DNA from: Duncaniella sp.
GTDB lineage: Bacteria > Bacteroidota > Bacteroidia > Bacteroidales > Muribaculaceae
Direction: 5' to 3'
Length of the DNA: 5,958 nucleotides
Assembly (NCBI GenBank): GCA_029052375.1
Contig: JAIDJD010000134.1
Coordinates: forward strand, 1-5,958
Positions 1 through 5,958 of this stretch are shown here, one piece after another. The stretch's first letter is position 1. Every line of letters starts with the position of its first letter. Made by a program: the position numbers and the translations under genes. The notes beneath the pieces are model-generated. The model ran no database searches. It was given only the letters and a program-made list of their open reading frames with translations, and was not told the DNA's origin.

Positions 1-51
1 GAAGAGAAGCCCGGATTTTTCGGCAGGCTCAAAAAGATGTTCGGCCGCTGA
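1..51 (+). CDS. C-terminal end of an unidentified upstream protein (partial)
   Basis: Only the last 16 codons and the TGA stop are in the window; the read-out is EEKPGFFGRLKKMFGR. This is a short basic, amphipathic tail with three Phe and five Lys/Arg, of the kind that can lie along a membrane or serve as a docking tail. All three plus frames are open here, so the frame choice rests on third-position GC (about 12 of 16 codons end in G or C) and on natural-looking composition; the other two frames give Pro/Ser/Thr-rich read-through. The gene ends 90 bases before the kinase start on the same strand with no terminator between, so it probably belongs to the same operon. In related kinase/PP2C clusters the neighbour is often an FHA or vWA protein, but nothing visible identifies it here. 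Confidence 0.55.
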   Translation, partial: EEKPGFFGRLKKMFGR

Positions 52-141
52 GCCGCCGCCCGCCCACCCAACCTCCATCTCTGCCAAGCCCGCCCCGCCT
101 GAGACCCGGGGCCTGAACCAAACCACCACCACAAGCCTGTC

Positions 142-3100
142 ATGATACCACCCGAGATACTCAACTACCAGATAATACGCCAGATCGGTTCGGGCGGCAT
201 GGGACACGTGTTCCTTGCCCGCAACAAGAACATAGAGCAGTATGTAGCCGTCAAGGTGCTGCATCCGCGCTTTGCCGGCAACCCCATGCTGCGCCAGAAG
301 TTCAAGCAGGAGGCCGTGCTCCTGAGCTCGCTCAACCATCCCAACATCGTTAGGTTTCTCAACTATGTCGAGAACGAGTACGGCGTGTTTCTCATCATGG
401 AGTTTGTCGACGGCATGACCCTCGAAGACTTCATCTCGAAGAAGAACGGCCTCATCGTGGAGAAGAGGGCCTACCCGATGATAGACGAGATTCTCGACGC
501 GTTCTCGTACGCACACGCCCGCAACATAGTCCACCTCGACATCAAGCCGAGCAACATCTTCATCACCCGCGACGGCCACATCAAGGTGATGGACTTCGGC
601 ATCGCCAAGATTATCTCGGAGTCTGACCCCGAGAGCAACCGCCAGACCATGGGCACCCCCGAGTTCATGAGCCCCGAGCAGGTGCTGGCACGCCCGCTCG
701 ACGCCCGCTCGGACATCTACTCGCTCGGCGTCCTCATCCACCAGATGCTGACAGGGCGCGCCCCATATGACCACACCACCCTCAGCCAGCTCGAAATCAA
801 GCAGCACGTCATCAACGACTCCCTGCCCAAGATGAAGGAATACTATCCCTACATCTCGGACGGTATGCAGAAGGTTGTGGACAAGGCCACGGAGAAGCTC
901 CCCGACAAGCGATTCAGAAGCTGTGCCGAGATGCGCAAGGCAGTCAAGGACGCCGTCGACCCCGACCCTGTCAACCGCAAGCTGATATTCACCTGGGCGG
1001 CCGTCGGCGCCATCCTCGTCCTCGGCGGCCTCGCCGCATGGGACTACCTGCGCGTCAAGACAGACTATTATGCCGACTATACCGAAGAGTTCGGCATCCC
1101 CCGGGGCATCAACAGCCTCAGCGGACGCGAGATGCGCCACCGCAACATAAGCTACCGCATGGAGTCGTCGTGCCGCAAGCCGCGCCGCCTGACGCTGGTC
1201 AACTCGGCCGGAGTGCCCGTGAGACACACCGACACCGAGAACAGCAGCTTGCGCTATACCGACGTCGAGTATTTCTACACCGACAACGGCAAAATCGACT
1301 ACAAGAAGGTCTACGACGAGTATGGCCGCCTGCTCTTCAAGCTCGACTATGACGAGAATCTGAAGACCGCCACCTTCAAGTATGACGACGAGTACGGCAC
1401 CCCCATGCGCCTCGCCGCCGAGACCACCAACACCCACCTCAACATGATGGACGGCCTCAAGGAGCGCAGCCACATCACACGCCACCTGCTCAGGTTCAAC
1501 GAGGAGGACGGCCGTCTCATGGAGGTGCGCTTCGCAGGCCTCAACAACGAGCCTCTCGGCGACTCGGACAACATCTACGGACAGGCCTTCGAGTATGACC
1601 GCGACGGGCGCATCACCACCCTCAAGTTCCTCGGGCCGGACGGCAAGCCGCGCAACAACCACATAGGCCTCGGCATCAAGACATATGGCTATGACGGCGA
1701 CGGCAACTGGACCGAGGTGCGCTACTACGCCATGGACGGCAACCCGTGCCACGACGGCACCTACGTCTCTGTAGTCCAGATCGAGTATGACAAGTGGGGC
1801 AACCGCATGGCCGAGCATTACAGGAACGCCGACGACACCCCCGCCTTCCGCACCGACACCAAGAGCTTTGGCTTTGCATACGAGTATGACGAGCGCGGCA
1901 ACCGCGTCAGGCAGACCAACCTCGGCCTGAACGGCGAGCCCATCACCTCGGACAAGGGCATAGCCACAGCTGTGAGCGAGCATGACGAGCGCGGCAACGA
2001 AATCAGGGTCAGCTATCTCGACCCCGAGGGCAATCCCTGTCCCTATCTCGGCGACGGCGACGCATACTACGGCATCGAAGCCTCCTATACAGACCGCGGC
2101 CTGATAGCCAGCCACACCACGCTCGACAAGGACGGCAAGCCCATGAGCCAGCCCTCGTCAGACGTCGCGAGCGTCAAGTGGGAATACGACACCGCCGGCT
2201 ATCCCGTCAAGATAACGTTCTACGGCGAGGACATGAAGCCGGCCGGATTCAAGCACGCCCATGCGGGATTTGTCAGAGAGTATGACCAGCTCCACCGCGA
2301 GACCCGCACACGGTTTATAGACGCTTCGGGCAACCCCACACAGTCTGACGACCACCAGTGGGGCTACGAGCTCGAGTATGACGTGGCCGGCAACCTGGCC
2401 AGAGTGACACAGATAGGCAAGGACGGCAAGACAGCCGATGTCCAGGGCTTCCTCACCATCGTGGAGAACAAGTATGACGAGCGAGGCAACCTTACCAGCA
2501 AGGCATACTTCAACGCCAGGAACGAGAAGGCCACGTCGTATGACGGCACCCACCGCATCGAGTATGTCTACGACCCCGTCAGCAATATGCAGACCGAGGT
2601 GAAGTTTTACGACACCAAAAACCTCACCGGCTCGTACCACAAGGTGTATGACGCCAACGGCAACATGACAAAAGACTACTCGCTCGACGCCTATGGCCGT
2701 CTCAAAGGCAATGCTGAAAACTACGAGTTTGACAAATACAACCGCGTGGTCAAATACTGGACATCGCGCCTTGACGGCTCCAAGACCAACCAGGACGGAT
2801 GCAACTTCTCGATATGCACTTTCAAGTACGACTCGAGAGGCAACATCATCGAGAGGACAATGCTCGACACCGGCGGTCGCCCGGCCCTCGACAACTTGGG
2901 CACCTACCGCCGCGTATCCGAATATGACAACCTCAACCGTGTTGTCCACGAGCTTAACTACGGCAAGGACGGCAAGCCTGCCACAGGCCGCAACGCCTAT
3001 CAGGAAGGCCGTGTGGAGTATGACGCCAACGGCAACATGACCGTCATCGCCGCCTATGACGGCTATGGCAAGCCCACCATCGGGGCCGACGGATACCACA

Positions 3101-3492
3101 AGCTGACACGCAAGTACAACAAGGCCAACCGCGTGGTCTGGGGAGAGTACACAGACCTCGACGGGAAGCTCGCAGACGCCAAGAGCACGGGCTATGCCAG
3201 ATTTGAAAACCAGTATGACGAGCGCGGCAACGCCATATCGGAGAAGTATTACAAGAAGACCGGCAAGCTCGACTATGAATTCCGCGTCAGGTACAACGAC
3301 CGCAACCAGGCCACCGAATATCTCTTCCTCGATGCCAAGGGGCGCCAGTATGACGGCACACGTATGTTCAGCCGCCTGGCCGTCACCTACGAGGAGGATG
3401 GAGTGACGCCCAAGACCCGCAAGTTCTACAACGCCTCGGGCTCGTGTCTCCAGACACAGCGCTACAACAAGAAGACCGACACATGGTCGTGA
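142..3492 (+). CDS. Transmembrane Ser/Thr protein kinase with a long YD-like repeat ectodomain
   Basis: This is a receptor-like Hanks-type kinase that should phosphorylate cytoplasmic proteins on Ser/Thr in response to something sensed outside the inner membrane. The kinase domain spans about residues 8-270. It shows the glycine loop IGSGGMGHVF (15-24), VAVK with the ATP-binding Lys38, Glu57 as the probable helix-C partner, the catalytic loop HLDIKPSN (131-138, Asp133, Lys135, Asn138), DFG (151-153), GTPEFMSPE (171-179), SDIYSLG with Asp191, and Arg257 near the end of the domain. The usual HRD Arg is Leu132, so it is a non-RD kinase. A hydrophobic helix follows at about 281-300. A juxtamembrane segment (304-365) then leads into about 22 YD-type units from about 376 to the C-terminus, with no PASTA domain. 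ATG 142 is chosen because the kinase fold begins about eight residues later; there is no Shine-Dalgarno, as is usual in Bacteroidetes. The kinase call is firm; ligand and substrates are unknown. Confidence 0.95.
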   Translation: MIPPEILNYQIIRQIGSGGMGHVFLARNKNIEQYVAVKVLHPRFAGNPMLRQKFKQEAVLLSSLNHPNIVRFLNYVENEYGVFLIMEFVDGMTLEDFISKKNGLIVEKRAYPMIDEILDAFSYAHARNIVHLDIKPSNIFITRDGHIKVMDFGIAKIISESDPESNRQTMGTPEFMSPEQVLARPLDARSDIYSLGVLIHQMLTGRAPYDHTTLSQLEIKQHVINDSLPKMKEYYPYISDGMQKVVDKATEKLPDKRFRSCAEMRKAVKDAVDPDPVNRKLIFTWAAVGAILVLGGLAAWDYLRVKTDYYADYTEEFGIPRGINSLSGREMRHRNISYRMESSCRKPRRLTLVNSAGVPVRHTDTENSSLRYTDVEYFYTDNGKIDYKKVYDEYGRLLFKLDYDENLKTATFKYDDEYGTPMRLAAETTNTHLNMMDGLKERSHITRHLLRFNEEDGRLMEVRFAGLNNEPLGDSDNIYGQAFEYDRDGRITTLKFLGPDGKPRNNHIGLGIKTYGYDGDGNWTEVRYYAMDGNPCHDGTYVSVVQIEYDKWGNRMAEHYRNADDTPAFRTDTKSFGFAYEYDERGNRVRQTNLGLNGEPITSDKGIATAVSEHDERGNEIRVSYLDPEGNPCPYLGDGDAYYGIEASYTDRGLIASHTTLDKDGKPMSQPSSDVASVKWEYDTAGYPVKITFYGEDMKPAGFKHAHAGFVREYDQLHRETRTRFIDASGNPTQSDDHQWGYELEYDVAGNLARVTQIGKDGKTADVQGFLTIVENKYDERGNLTSKAYFNARNEKATSYDGTHRIEYVYDPVSNMQTEVKFYDTKNLTGSYHKVYDANGNMTKDYSLDAYGRLKGNAENYEFDKYNRVVKYWTSRLDGSKTNQDGCNFSICTFKYDSRGNIIERTMLDTGGRPALDNLGTYRRVSEYDNLNRVVHELNYGKDGKPATGRNAYQEGRVEYDANGNMTVIAAYDGYGKPTIGADGYHKLTRKYNKANRVVWGEYTDLDGKLADAKSTGYARFENQYDERGNAISEKYYKKTGKLDYEFRVRYNDRNQATEYLFLDAKGRQYDGTRMFSRLAVTYEEDGVTPKTRKFYNASGSCLQTQRYNKKTDTWS
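982..1041 (+). other. Single transmembrane helix of the kinase
   Basis: Residues 281-300 (LIFTWAAVGAILVLGGLAAW) form the only long hydrophobic stretch of the protein. They are preceded by Arg279-Lys280 and followed by Asp301-Tyr-Leu-Arg. The basic residues before the helix and the cytoplasmic nature of kinase domains indicate kinase inside, repeats outside. Confidence 0.9.
1267..3489 (+). repeat. Tandem YD-like protein repeats, 32-residue period, in the kinase ectodomain
   Basis: Residues 376-1116 of the kinase are a tandem array. Anchor motifs of the type [EKQ]YDxxGN start at residues 484, 516, 548, 581, 613, 648, 681, 713, 745, 777, 809, 835, 862, 895, 927, 959, 991, 1024, 1050 and 1082; more diverged units start near 390, 413 and 451. 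Most steps are 32 or 33 residues, three are 26-27. A full unit reads approximately [EK]-Y-D-x2-G-[NR]-x5-[YF]-x4-G-[KN]-P, followed by about 12 variable residues that often contain a Gly. The YD..G[NR] core recalls RHS/YD repeats, but those usually have a shorter period of about 20 residues, and no RHS core or toxin tip follows. The array is probably beta-hairpin rich and faces the periplasm or envelope. At DNA level the 18-mer tatgacgagcgcggcaac recurs at 1885 and 3214, with one-base variants at 1981 and 2473. Confidence 0.85.
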
Positions 3493-3562
3493 GCCCCCCA
3501 CACTCCTCCCACCGACAAAAGCAACCAACAATCAAAAAAAACATAACAACCCGAATAGAAAA
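3493..3562 (+). other. G-poor spacer and A-rich leader before the secreted-protein gene
   Basis: This 70-base spacer has only five G on the plus strand. Its second half is A-rich, with a run of eight A followed by an A/C stretch up to the ATG. No inverted repeat followed by a T run is visible, so there is no intrinsic terminator after the kinase. No TTTG or TAnnTTTG promoter box is seen. It looks like an unstructured, Shine-Dalgarno-free ribosome landing zone inside an operon. Confidence 0.5.
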
Positions 3563-4528
3563 ATGAAAACCATCAGACTTTTCCTGGCTGTGGCCCTGCT
3601 CGCCATCATGGGCACTGCGTCGGCCTACGCTGTCAGGCTCAACGAGTATGAAAAGCAGGCTCAGAAGAGCGTTGTGGACTATCTCCGCTCCAAGAAGATC
3701 GCTCCCAGCATCGACTCAAGCGACCAGTCTGTCTGCTTCAAGAAAGACGGCACACTCTACTGGATAGAGCTCAAGGGCGACGAGAAAATAATGCTCTACA
3801 CCCTCCACCGCAACGGCATCAAGTTCACTAAGGCCGGAGACCCCAAAGGCCCCCACAAGTCAGAGGTGGCCATGATGGCCGCCAACATGGTCAACGACAC
3901 CCAGGTGGTGAAGGCCTACCAGAAGGGCGGCACCGTGCGCTTCTGCCTGTCGATGTATGCCAAGACCCCAGAGGCATTCCTGGAGGCATTCCCCGCCCAG
4001 ATGAGAGCCTTCGACAAGATACGCGACACCTTTGACAAGTACTACAAGCTCTGCAAGGTAAGGGTAGACTCTATCCACAGCTACTGGTATGACCTCGACT
4101 CGACCTCTGTAGTGATGGAACAGCGCCAGGCTCCCGGGACCACCCCCGAGCGAAACCTCAACATCTCGCGCATCTCGGTGCGCAACCTCGACGCCAACGA
4201 CAACGTCATCTCGGACTACGACCAGGGCATCCGCAAGAGCAAGGCATCCTTCCTCCAGGAGAAGGTGACCCTCAAGGCATCCCAGCCCGGAATGTACAAG
4301 ATAGGCGTAAGGCTCTATACCCCCGAGGGCAAGATGCTGATTCCGTCCAAGGGAGCCCGCTTCACCACAATATCCACCATCAAGGTCAACAAGGCCAACA
4401 AGGATGCCGACTATGACCTGATGAAGTTCGGCTCGCGCGACCCCGAAGACTGGGAGCCCGGCGAGTACAAGATAGAATTCTACGAGGACGACACCTGCAT
4501 CTATACAGACGCCATCAACATCCTCTGA
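3563..4528 (+). CDS. Secreted protein with probable YbjN-like N-terminal half and beta-rich C-terminal half
   Basis: The 321-residue product begins with a clear Sec signal peptide: MKTIR, a hydrophobic core at residues 6-17, and a likely signal peptidase I site after ASA (21) or AYA (23). No lipobox Cys is present. Residues about 30-165 resemble the YbjN / type III chaperone-like fold: an opening helix, then alternating strands (VCFKKDGTLYWIEL, 57-70), an Ala-Asn-x-Val-Asn turn (107-111), VVKAYQ and VRFCLS strands, and a closing helix with repeated Phe (139-157). Residues about 166-321 look like a beta-sandwich, with QPGMYKIGVRLYTPEGK (241-257) and a final WEPGEYKIEFYEDD (297-310). It sits 70 bases after the kinase on the same strand, so it may be a periplasmic or outer-membrane-side partner of the kinase ectodomain. 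The fold is assigned by pattern only; no enzyme motif is seen. Confidence 0.82.
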   Translation: MKTIRLFLAVALLAIMGTASAYAVRLNEYEKQAQKSVVDYLRSKKIAPSIDSSDQSVCFKKDGTLYWIELKGDEKIMLYTLHRNGIKFTKAGDPKGPHKSEVAMMAANMVNDTQVVKAYQKGGTVRFCLSMYAKTPEAFLEAFPAQMRAFDKIRDTFDKYYKLCKVRVDSIHSYWYDLDSTSVVMEQRQAPGTTPERNLNISRISVRNLDANDNVISDYDQGIRKSKASFLQEKVTLKASQPGMYKIGVRLYTPEGKMLIPSKGARFTTISTIKVNKANKDADYDLMKFGSRDPEDWEPGEYKIEFYEDDTCIYTDAINIL

Positions 4529-4621
4529 CACACAGCCCGTTCTCTTCCCCTCCTCCCCCCCCTGCGCCTCTCTCCGCAGAGAATCCAAACCCCCACCCTT
4601 CATCCACAACACAAGCACGAT
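4529..4621 (+). other. Pyrimidine-rich spacer with a C8 tract
   Basis: The 93-base gap holds a pyrimidine run from about 4540 to 4579 that includes eight consecutive C (4555-4562). It is followed by a small imperfect hairpin, TCTC-TCCGCA-GAGA, around 4570-4583, then a C/A-rich leader to the ATG at 4622. The stem is four base pairs with no T run after it, so it is not a convincing terminator. No promoter or Shine-Dalgarno is visible. Confidence 0.45.
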
Positions 4622-5008
4622 ATGAAAAAGACCGGATTGATGCTCTTTTGCGCCGCCATGCTGCTGACAGGCTGCAAGGAAAATCCGCAGGTGACCGCCG
4701 AGAAGCAGCTCGCCGCCGTGGTATCCCAGGTCAACCTTCCCCACAAAGTGGACCCCACCACCACCCTCACAGGCATCACGCTCAACAACCGTGTGCTCAC
4801 CAGCCGCATCGAGATACCCGCCGAACGCCTCTCAAGGATTCAGCCCGACTCGCTCTCCAAGGCACAGGTAGAACAGCTGGCCACCAACCTCACCTCGCGC
4901 AAGCTGCGCGAGATAGCCATCAAGGCCGACGTCACCCTCCGCTACGTCTACTACAACGGCTCTGACTCTGTCGTGCTCGAGCTGTCACCCCAGGCTCTCG
5001 GCAAGTAA
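4622..5008 (+). CDS. Small lipoprotein of unknown function
   Basis: The 128-residue product has a lipoprotein signal: MKKTG, a hydrophobic core, and the lipobox LLTGC with Cys18 as the lipidation site. The residues after Cys are Lys-Glu-Asn, which only partly fits the Bacteroidetes surface-export signal (Lys followed by two acidic residues), so inner leaflet versus surface location is open. The mature part has a strand-rich core with VNLPHKVDPTTTLTGITLNN (residues 38-57), a helical middle (about 68-98) and a C-terminal ADVTLRYVYYNGSD followed by VVLELSP. This order recalls a small-protein pattern known from several bacteria (P-x-x-vD-x-xTtL, then a late Y-x-Y-x-D/N-G), but no named family can be assigned. 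Its stop lies nine bases before the PP2C start, so the two are probably translated from one message. Confidence 0.85.
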   Translation: MKKTGLMLFCAAMLLTGCKENPQVTAEKQLAAVVSQVNLPHKVDPTTTLTGITLNNRVLTSRIEIPAERLSRIQPDSLSKAQVEQLATNLTSRKLREIAIKADVTLRYVYYNGSDSVVLELSPQALGK

Positions 5009-5017
5009 TCCACGCAC

Positions 5018-5958
5018 ATGGAACAGATAAACATTCAGGCAGGCATCTCTGGCGCCGTCGACTCGCGCATCGGAGGCCGTCAGGAAAACCAGGACCACTA
5101 CACCTTCTGCCCCACACCCCTCGGGCCTCTGGTAGTGGTGTGCGACGGCATGGGCGGAGGGCCCGCAGGCAAGACCGCCTCGACCCTGGCCGCGCAGACC
5201 ATCGCAAGCTGTGTCTCGGCCGCCCTCCCTTCGGACAATCCCGCCCAGGTGCTCGACGCCTCCATCAAGTCGGCCAACCAGGCTCTCAACGACGCCATCG
5301 TGGCCAACCGTGCCCTGACAGGCATGGGCACAACCTGTGTGTGCCTTCTGCTCTGCAAGGGCACAGCCTACATAGGCCACGTAGGCGACAGCCGCTGCTA
5401 TCAGCTGCGCAACCACAAAATCAAGTTCCGCACCACAGACCACTCCCAGGTGGCCGAGCTGGTCAAGGCCGGCACCCTCACCGAAGAGCAGGCGCGCATA
5501 TCCCCCTACTCCAACATCATCACCCGCGCCATCGGCATCGGGCCGATGGTAGAGCCTGAGATAGACAAGGTGTCTTATCGCGCAGGCGACCGCTTCGCCC
5601 TCATGAGCGACGGCATCTGGGGCACAGTCTCCGAGCCAATCCTCGTGGCCGAGCTCTCCGAGGCGAGCACCGCCGAGGCCACCGTCTCGCAGATGACAGA
5701 GCGCACAGACAGCCGCGGCATACGCAAAGGCGGACGCCACGACAATCTGACCCTCGCCGTGGTCGACATCCAGGCCGGAGGCGCGCCCGCGGCGCTGCCC
5801 TGGAAGGGACTGGCCATAGGCGGCGCCCTGCTGTGCCTGGCCGCCGCAGGAGGATTCCTGGTGGGCAAGAGCTTCTTCAACAAGCCCGAAGATGCTATCA
5901 CCGCCACCGGAAAAAGCTCCGGCGAAGAGCTCGCCCAGGATAATTCCAAAACCTCCGG
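5018..5958 (+). CDS. Membrane-anchored PP2C-family Ser/Thr phosphatase (3' end beyond window)
   Basis: This reading frame is open from ATG 5018 to the window end (313 codons, no stop). It is a metal-dependent PPM/PP2C phosphatase that should reverse the phosphorylation made by the kinase. Motifs in order: GGRQENQDHY (19-28, Asp26), VCDGMGGGPAGKTAS (41-55, Asp43-Gly44 metal ligands), GMGTTCV (102-108), GHVGDSRCYQLR (120-131), LMSDGIWGTV (195-204, Asp198) and GGRHDNLTLAVVD (238-250, Asp242-Asn243). The catalytic domain ends near residue 252. A transmembrane helix follows at about 266-284, then a polar tail rich in Ser, Lys and Glu that is cut off. The N-terminus lacks a signal peptide, so the phosphatase domain is cytoplasmic and the tail should lie outside the inner membrane. 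ATG 5018 is nine bases after the lipoprotein stop and begins a few residues before the first PP2C strand. Confidence 0.95.
   Translation, partial: MEQINIQAGISGAVDSRIGGRQENQDHYTFCPTPLGPLVVVCDGMGGGPAGKTASTLAAQTIASCVSAALPSDNPAQVLDASIKSANQALNDAIVANRALTGMGTTCVCLLLCKGTAYIGHVGDSRCYQLRNHKIKFRTTDHSQVAELVKAGTLTEEQARISPYSNIITRAIGIGPMVEPEIDKVSYRAGDRFALMSDGIWGTVSEPILVAELSEASTAEATVSQMTERTDSRGIRKGGRHDNLTLAVVDIQAGGAPAALPWKGLAIGGALLCLAAAGGFLVGKSFFNKPEDAITATGKSSGEELAQDNSKTS

Noticed and set aside
2..145. Alternative frame from position 2 that would overlap the kinase start as ATGA
   Set aside because: The overlap looks like translational coupling, but the read-out after base 50 is Pro/Thr/Ser-rich low complexity. 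The frame ending at 51 has better third-position GC and a more natural basic tail. The choice is not certain because only a short piece is visible.
1309..3489. RHS toxin or polymorphic effector gene
   Set aside because: The YD motifs recall RHS proteins, but there is no RHS core signature, no variable C-terminal toxin tip and no immunity gene after it. The N-terminus is a complete kinase with a membrane helix.
2158..3531. Long open frame (457 codons) on the minus strand inside the kinase gene
   Set aside because: It is in codon register with the kinase and ends exactly where the sense strand uses a TCA Ser codon. Sense TTA, CTA and TCA codons are rare in this GC-rich gene, so the opposite strand stays open by chance. 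The product is Val/Leu/Gly-rich with no recognisable domain.
4569..4584. Intrinsic terminator after the secreted-protein gene
   Set aside because: The hairpin has a stem of only about four base pairs and no T run follows it.
3860..4744. 294-codon open frame on the minus strand across the secreted protein and the spacer
   Set aside because: It is in register with the plus-strand genes, ends at a sense TCA codon, and has the same low-complexity Val/Gly/Leu composition. The plus-strand proteins have a signal peptide and a lipobox, which support them instead.
4985..5740. 251-codon open frame on the minus strand opposite the PP2C gene
   Set aside because: The plus strand encodes all PP2C motifs in order. 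The minus frame is a codon-register shadow that ends at a sense TCA codon in the lipoprotein gene.
1..5958. CRISPR array, tRNA, rRNA, insertion sequence or attachment site
   Set aside because: No direct-repeat/spacer pattern outside the coding repeats, no tRNA-like cloverleaf, no transposase motif and no terminal inverted repeats were seen.

Overview
The window looks like a piece of a GC-rich member of the Bacteroidales. The clues are the lack of Shine-Dalgarno sequences, C/A-rich leaders before the start codons, a Bacteroidetes-style secreted protein and lipoprotein, and a PP2C with the motif DGMGGGPAGKTAS. The GC-rich third positions would suit Muribaculaceae, but the family level is an inference. 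Every gene lies on the plus strand: the last codons of an unknown gene, a large membrane Ser/Thr kinase, a secreted protein, a small lipoprotein, and a PP2C-type phosphatase cut off by the window end.

Layout. 1-51 is the C-terminus of an upstream gene. 142-3492 encodes a 1116-residue kinase. It has an N-terminal Pkn2/PknB-like kinase domain, one transmembrane helix near residue 281-300, and an ectodomain of about 800 residues. Most of the ectodomain is a tandem array of YD-type repeats with a very regular period of 32 residues. 3563-4528 encodes a protein with a signal peptide, a probable YbjN-like N-terminal half and a beta-rich C-terminal half. 4622-5008 encodes a 128-residue lipoprotein. 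5018 to the window end encodes a PP2C-family phosphatase with all core metal-binding motifs and a transmembrane helix after the catalytic domain.

How they may work together. Spacers are short (90, 70, 93 and 9 bases), with no convincing terminator and no Bacteroidetes promoter (TTTG / TAnnTTTG), so the set is probably one operon. The kinase and phosphatase would face each other on the cytoplasmic side of the inner membrane and set the phosphorylation of shared targets. The kinase ectodomain, the secreted protein and the lipoprotein would occupy the envelope. A reasonable but unproven model is a transmembrane phospho-signalling module that senses an envelope state, ligand or partner. The most unusual part is the long 32-residue repeat ectodomain on a receptor kinase, encoded beside two uncharacterised envelope proteins and a membrane-anchored phosphatase.
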